64,000 nt of DNA, from positions 48,561,501 to 48,625,500 of the forward strand of contig JAYKYS010000002.1 in the NCBI GenBank assembly GCA_036924285.1, written 5' to 3'. Each line of letters starts with the position of its first letter. Positions within the stretch are counted from its first letter, which is position 1. The stretch comes from Asterella californica (lineage: Eukaryota > Streptophyta > Marchantiopsida > Marchantiales > Aytoniaceae). Under the pieces are notes generated by a model. The model was not told where the DNA came from. It searched no databases and saw nothing but the letters and a program-made list of their open reading frames with translations. The translations under genes were made by a program, and so were the position numbers. This document shows positions 60,590 through 64,000 of the stretch, one piece after another.

Positions 60590-62656
60590 CTAAGCTGTGC
60601 ACCCAAAAATCCTGAAGTGAGACACATCTGGTTTCACTCTTGTAAATGTCTCTTCAGGTGTCTTGTGCTGCACAGCTGGTGTATATGCTCTGTTCATAAT
60701 GTAAACAGCTGTGTTGCAAGCTTCAGCCCAAAAATAATTGGGAAGATTCTTGACCTTCAGCATGGATCTGCCACTCTCCACAATCACTCTATTTTTCCTT
60801 TCAGGTACACCATTTTGTTGTGGAGTATAAGCTGTGGAAAGTTGCCTTTGAATACCATGCTCTTCACAAAACTGAGTAAAGAGGTTAGAACAATATTCTC
60901 CTCCTCCATCTGATCTGAGAACTTTAATCTTCTTGCCACTTTGATTTTCTACAAGAGCCTTGAACTTCTTGAAGTATTCAAATACTTCAGACTTCTGTTT
61001 TAAGAAGTAGATCCATGTCTTTCTGCTCACATCATCAATAAATGTCAGAAAATACTTACAGCCTCCAATAGAGCTTGTTTGCATAGGTCCACAAACATCT
61101 GAATGGACCAAGGCCAACAACTCTTTTGTTCTTGCACCTCCTTCCTTTGGAAAACTCTTTCTGCTTTGTTTTCCAAATATACATCTTTCACATATATCTC
61201 CAGTAGTTGGTAGCTTCATCCTTGGTAGTCCTTCTACCATATGATTATCCATCATATGTTTCAGACTTCCAAAGTTCAAGTGTGCAAATCTCTGGTGCCA
61301 AAGGCTTGCTTGATTATAAGAATCAACAATCATATAGACTTCTTGGACTTGAGGCTCAACATTCAAGATATATAATCCTGACTTCTGATCTCTCCTCCCT
61401 GAAGCAATAACTCTCTGATTATGTGAACCATCCAGTATCTGCACCTTTGTATCATCAAAAATCACCTTCATTCCATGGTCTGTGATTTTTCCAACAGAAA
61501 GCAAGTTCTTAGTGAGGTTTGGAATAAAGAGTACCTCTTGTATACTCTTCAGATCTCCTTCACTTGTTTTCACTGTCACAACTCCAGTACCTTGAACTTC
61601 ACATCCAGTACCATCAGCTTGAGTAACCTTAGAGCCTGCTGTTGCTGAAAAGTCCTTCAAGAATGATCTTTGGCTTGTCATGTGCTTAGAGACACCAGAA
61701 TCAATGTACCAATTCTTGTCTTCTGTTGTTGTAGATATCAAGCTGGTAATGAACATATTACCAACATCCTTCTCTTCTTGTGCATCTTCTTGAGCAGCAA
61801 CATTACTTGATGCAGAATTCTGACCTCCATTTGCCTTTCTAGTATAGCAATCTTCAATCTTGTGACCTTTCTTTCCACAGAAGAAACAAGTTCCCAACTT
61901 CTTTCTGCACTCTTCAATCTTGTGACCTTTCTTCTTACAGAATGAGCAGAAAGTTGTGCCTTGATTTCCTGAGTAGGAAGACCCATGTTTCTGAGATTGC
62001 TGCTCCTCTCTTCTGTAAGTCTTCACCATAAAAGCAGATCCTTGATTCTTCTGAGGGAAAAACTTTCTGATCAGCTGCTCTTCTTCATGTAGTAAACTGC
62101 ACAACTCCTCATAAGTTGGCATACTCTCCCTTCTGTCGATATCAGAAACAAAATGAAAATATGGAGTACTAAGACTATTCAAAGTTATAGAAACTAGATC
62201 TTCATCACCATATGTCCCTCCTGCTCTGGTTAGCTGCACATAAATATCATCTATCTTCTCAAGGTGTTCATGAATATCTGCACTCTCATCCATCTTGATA
62301 GAGTGTAGATCATTCTTCAACTTTGCTACTCTATTTTTGCTCACATTATCATATCTGCTAGCTAGCTTCTCCCAAGCTTCTCTTCCTGTATCACAAGCCC
62401 CAATGGTAAGCCTGATACTCTCCTTCACAGCAAGCAGAATATCGGCTAATGCTCTAGTTTGCTTCTTAATGAATCTTAGAGTTTCAGGAGAACTCTCATC
62501 ATAAAATGGAGCAAGCTTCTCTTCTCCAGAAACCACACCCCATAAATCCTTCTCACTCAGAATGGCTTTCATGATCAGTTTCCAGGAACTGTAATTATTA
62601 GGACCTGAAAGTCTAGTGCTCTCATTCAAACCAAACTCACTGAAAGTAGCAGCCAT
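60590..62656 (-). pseudogene. Copia-1 gag, protease and integrase (688 codons)
   Basis: Starts ATG 62656 (MAATFSEFGLNESTRLSG). Gag of the UBN2 type spans residues about 20-200. Two zinc knuckles follow, CSFCKKKGHKIEEC and CFFCGKKGHKIEDC (about 61950-61850), then protease WYIDSGVSKHM. The integrase zinc region is WHQRFAHLNFGSL ... CERCIFGKQ. The core has HSDVCGPM, FIDDVSRKTWIYF and the DGGGEY ... PERKNR Asp/Glu set. It stops at TAG 60592-60590 in IFGCTA-stop; copia-2 has TAC there, so one base change ended the frame. Confidence 0.95.
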
Positions 62657-62749
62657 GGATGCTATCTTGCTGAAAAGATGAGTGCAAAAAACCCCAGAAA
62701 CTAAATACCAGATTATCAGAATTTTAAACCCTTAGCTTGAGCAACCTGT

Positions 62750-62761
62750 GCTCTGATACCA
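62750..62761 (-). other. Copia-1 primer-binding site
   Basis: Minus strand TGGTATCAGAGC immediately after the 5' LTR; initiator tRNA-Met. Confidence 0.95.
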
Positions 62762-63164
62762 TGTTACAAAACTGAGAATTGTACTCCCTAGTCTCTCAGA
62801 ATATAGAATTTATCTCCCACAACAGAATGCTACCAGTCTATTAGAACTGATAACAGATCAGCCTGTTAAAAACTAATCAGAAGGAGAACTGAACAGAAAT
62901 ATTCCGAGATGATATGTGCACAGCTTTACTTAGACTTCAGAACTGGTACAGACAGAAAGGGCCTCCGACTCATACTACCCTACAGGGAATGTGGATTAAT
63001 ATACTAATGATACATAACTGCTGTCACCTCAAAGTGACTTACCTAACTGCTGTCCCAGTGCTTCTCACGTCACAAGTCATGTCACAAGTCACCTCTTCCT
63101 TTTTTTACTTTTGTCTTTTTATCTTCCGCAGAGTTTTGATGTGACTGTCTAATGATATTTAACA
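62762..63164 (-). repeat. Copia-1 5' LTR
   Basis: 403 bp, TGTTAC...TTAACA; the CACTG duplication follows at 63165-63169. Confidence 0.97.
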
Positions 63165-63169
63165 CACTG

Positions 63170-64000
63170 TTCAGTTGAAAACAATATCCAGACGTAAACT
63201 TCCTATCATCTATATCTCCAGCGAAGTCCAACCATGGATGGGGATTTCATCATCGCTGTTGTAGTTTCCCTTGAACTTTAGAGCAAAGTCTTTAGTTCTC
63301 TGTAGGTACCGGAAGATCCTCTTTACTGCTTGCCAATGAACGTTCCGAGTGACATTCAATCATTTGTAATTTCTCCAAGATGGCAAGAATGTAGTGCGCT
63401 TGGGAAAGAGTAAGTATTCTTAGGTGCCGGTCACGGAATACGATGATCCTTAGGAGGAATTTGATCTCCGCTAAATCAGTCCTGGCATACATGCTGTGAA
63501 AGGCAGCCTTGAATGTTTCAGTCGCTCCATACTGTCACTTGTCAATACACAATCATCTACCCAGACCGTAATGATGAAGAAGTACATGCAGTGTATGAAA
63601 ACGCTAGGATCGGCAATACTTTGTACAAAATCTTGAGATTTCAGAAAATCACGTAACTTTCCATCCCAGACCCTGTTCGCCTGCTTCAGCCCGTAGATGC
63701 ATTTCCTGAGGCGGAGCGATTCCCCTTCTTGGTGTGAGAAGTCAACTGGGGACTTCATGTAGATCTCTTCTGCTAATTCTCCATGTAGGAAAGCAGTTAC
63801 CACATCCATGTGATGCATTTCCAAATCTAACCCCGCTGCAATATTTAATATTGCTCTGATTGAGTTGAATTTGGACACAGGAGCGAATGTCTCTGTGTAA
63901 TCCAGACTCTTTACTTGAGAGTAACCCTTAGCTACTAGACGCACCTTGTACTTGTCAATGGATCCGTCTGCTTTTCTCTTCAGATGAAATACCCACTTAC
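63170..64000 (-). pseudogene. Copia-3 reverse transcriptase and RNase H start, runs off the window
   Basis: Minus strand, a different copia family from copia-1. RT motifs: RLVAKGYSQ, DYTETFAPVSKFNSIRAIL, HHMDVVTAFLHGELAEEIY, IYGLKQANRVW, and the catalytic VWVDD (about 63550). A frameshift near 63480 leads to LRILTLSQAHYILAILEKLQ, then DFAGDIDDRKFTSGYCFQLN up to the copia-1 insertion. The 5' half lies beyond base 64000. Confidence 0.92.

Larger units (their letters stand above)
58184..63164 (-). mobile_element. Complete Ty1/copia retrotransposon (copia-1)
   Basis: 4981 bp with LTRs 58184-58583 and 62762-63164, CACTG target duplications at 58179-58183 and 63165-63169, primer-binding site 62750-62761 and polypurine tract 58584-58595. 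The LTRs differ by about seven substitutions and one 3-bp indel by eye. It is inserted in the RNase H region of copia-3. The internal gag-pol has several stops and frameshifts, so it is structurally complete but coding-dead. Confidence 0.97.

Noticed and set aside
60467..60913. Long plus-strand frames at 60467-60913 and 29270-29776
   Set aside because: Antisense shadows of copia integrase; the minus strand carries the recognised domains.

Overview
This looks like nuclear DNA of a land plant. The evidence is two neprosin (DUF239) genes split by GT-AG introns, captured pieces of a plant-type polyphenol oxidase and a SABATH methyltransferase, and Ty1/copia and Ty3/gypsy elements primed by initiator tRNA-Met. 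I cannot name the species; a bryophyte, lycophyte or fern is my guess and is inference only. There are no operons, tRNA or rRNA genes, or CRISPR arrays. Most of the window is nested, decaying transposable elements.

Region by region: 1-7.9 kb holds tandem repeats and a gag-only retroelement between two direct repeats of about 1.19 kb. 8.0-9.8 kb holds a broken family-B DNA polymerase of organellar-plasmid type. 10.1-14.4 kb lies between imperfect inverted termini with TAA on both sides and contains, on the minus strand, an ORF-less group II intron with a readable domain V. 14.4-18 kb is mostly unassigned. 18.6-23.7 kb is neprosin copy A (minus strand), and 50.8-57.2 kb is an inverted copy B (plus strand). 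Between the two arms lie a 3'-truncated gypsy element (23.7-28.4 kb), a truncated copia element (copia-2, minus strand, ending in its 5' LTR at 49.7 kb), and, inserted in copia-2, a complete 16-kb CACTA-superfamily transposon (30470-46535). From 57.2 kb to the end is an older copia (copia-3), split by a complete younger copia (copia-1, 58184-63164).

The main find is the 16-kb transposon. It has perfect 13-bp inverted termini beginning CACAG, a TCC target duplication proved against the uninterrupted sister copia, subterminal TGCACTT-type repeats, a multi-exon tnp2-like transposase, a divergently oriented gene with a SAM-like domain, and captured host fragments (polyphenol oxidase, SABATH methyltransferase and an unidentified basic protein). 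Transposase and SAM gene both carry breaks, so this copy is probably not autonomous now.

The two neprosin copies are open through all recognisable domain exons and both keep the residues I take to be catalytic. They are the best candidates for working host genes. Their N-terminal exons could not be placed. A third copy of their 3' flank sits inside copia-2, so the locus has been rearranged repeatedly, with templated filler DNA at one junction.
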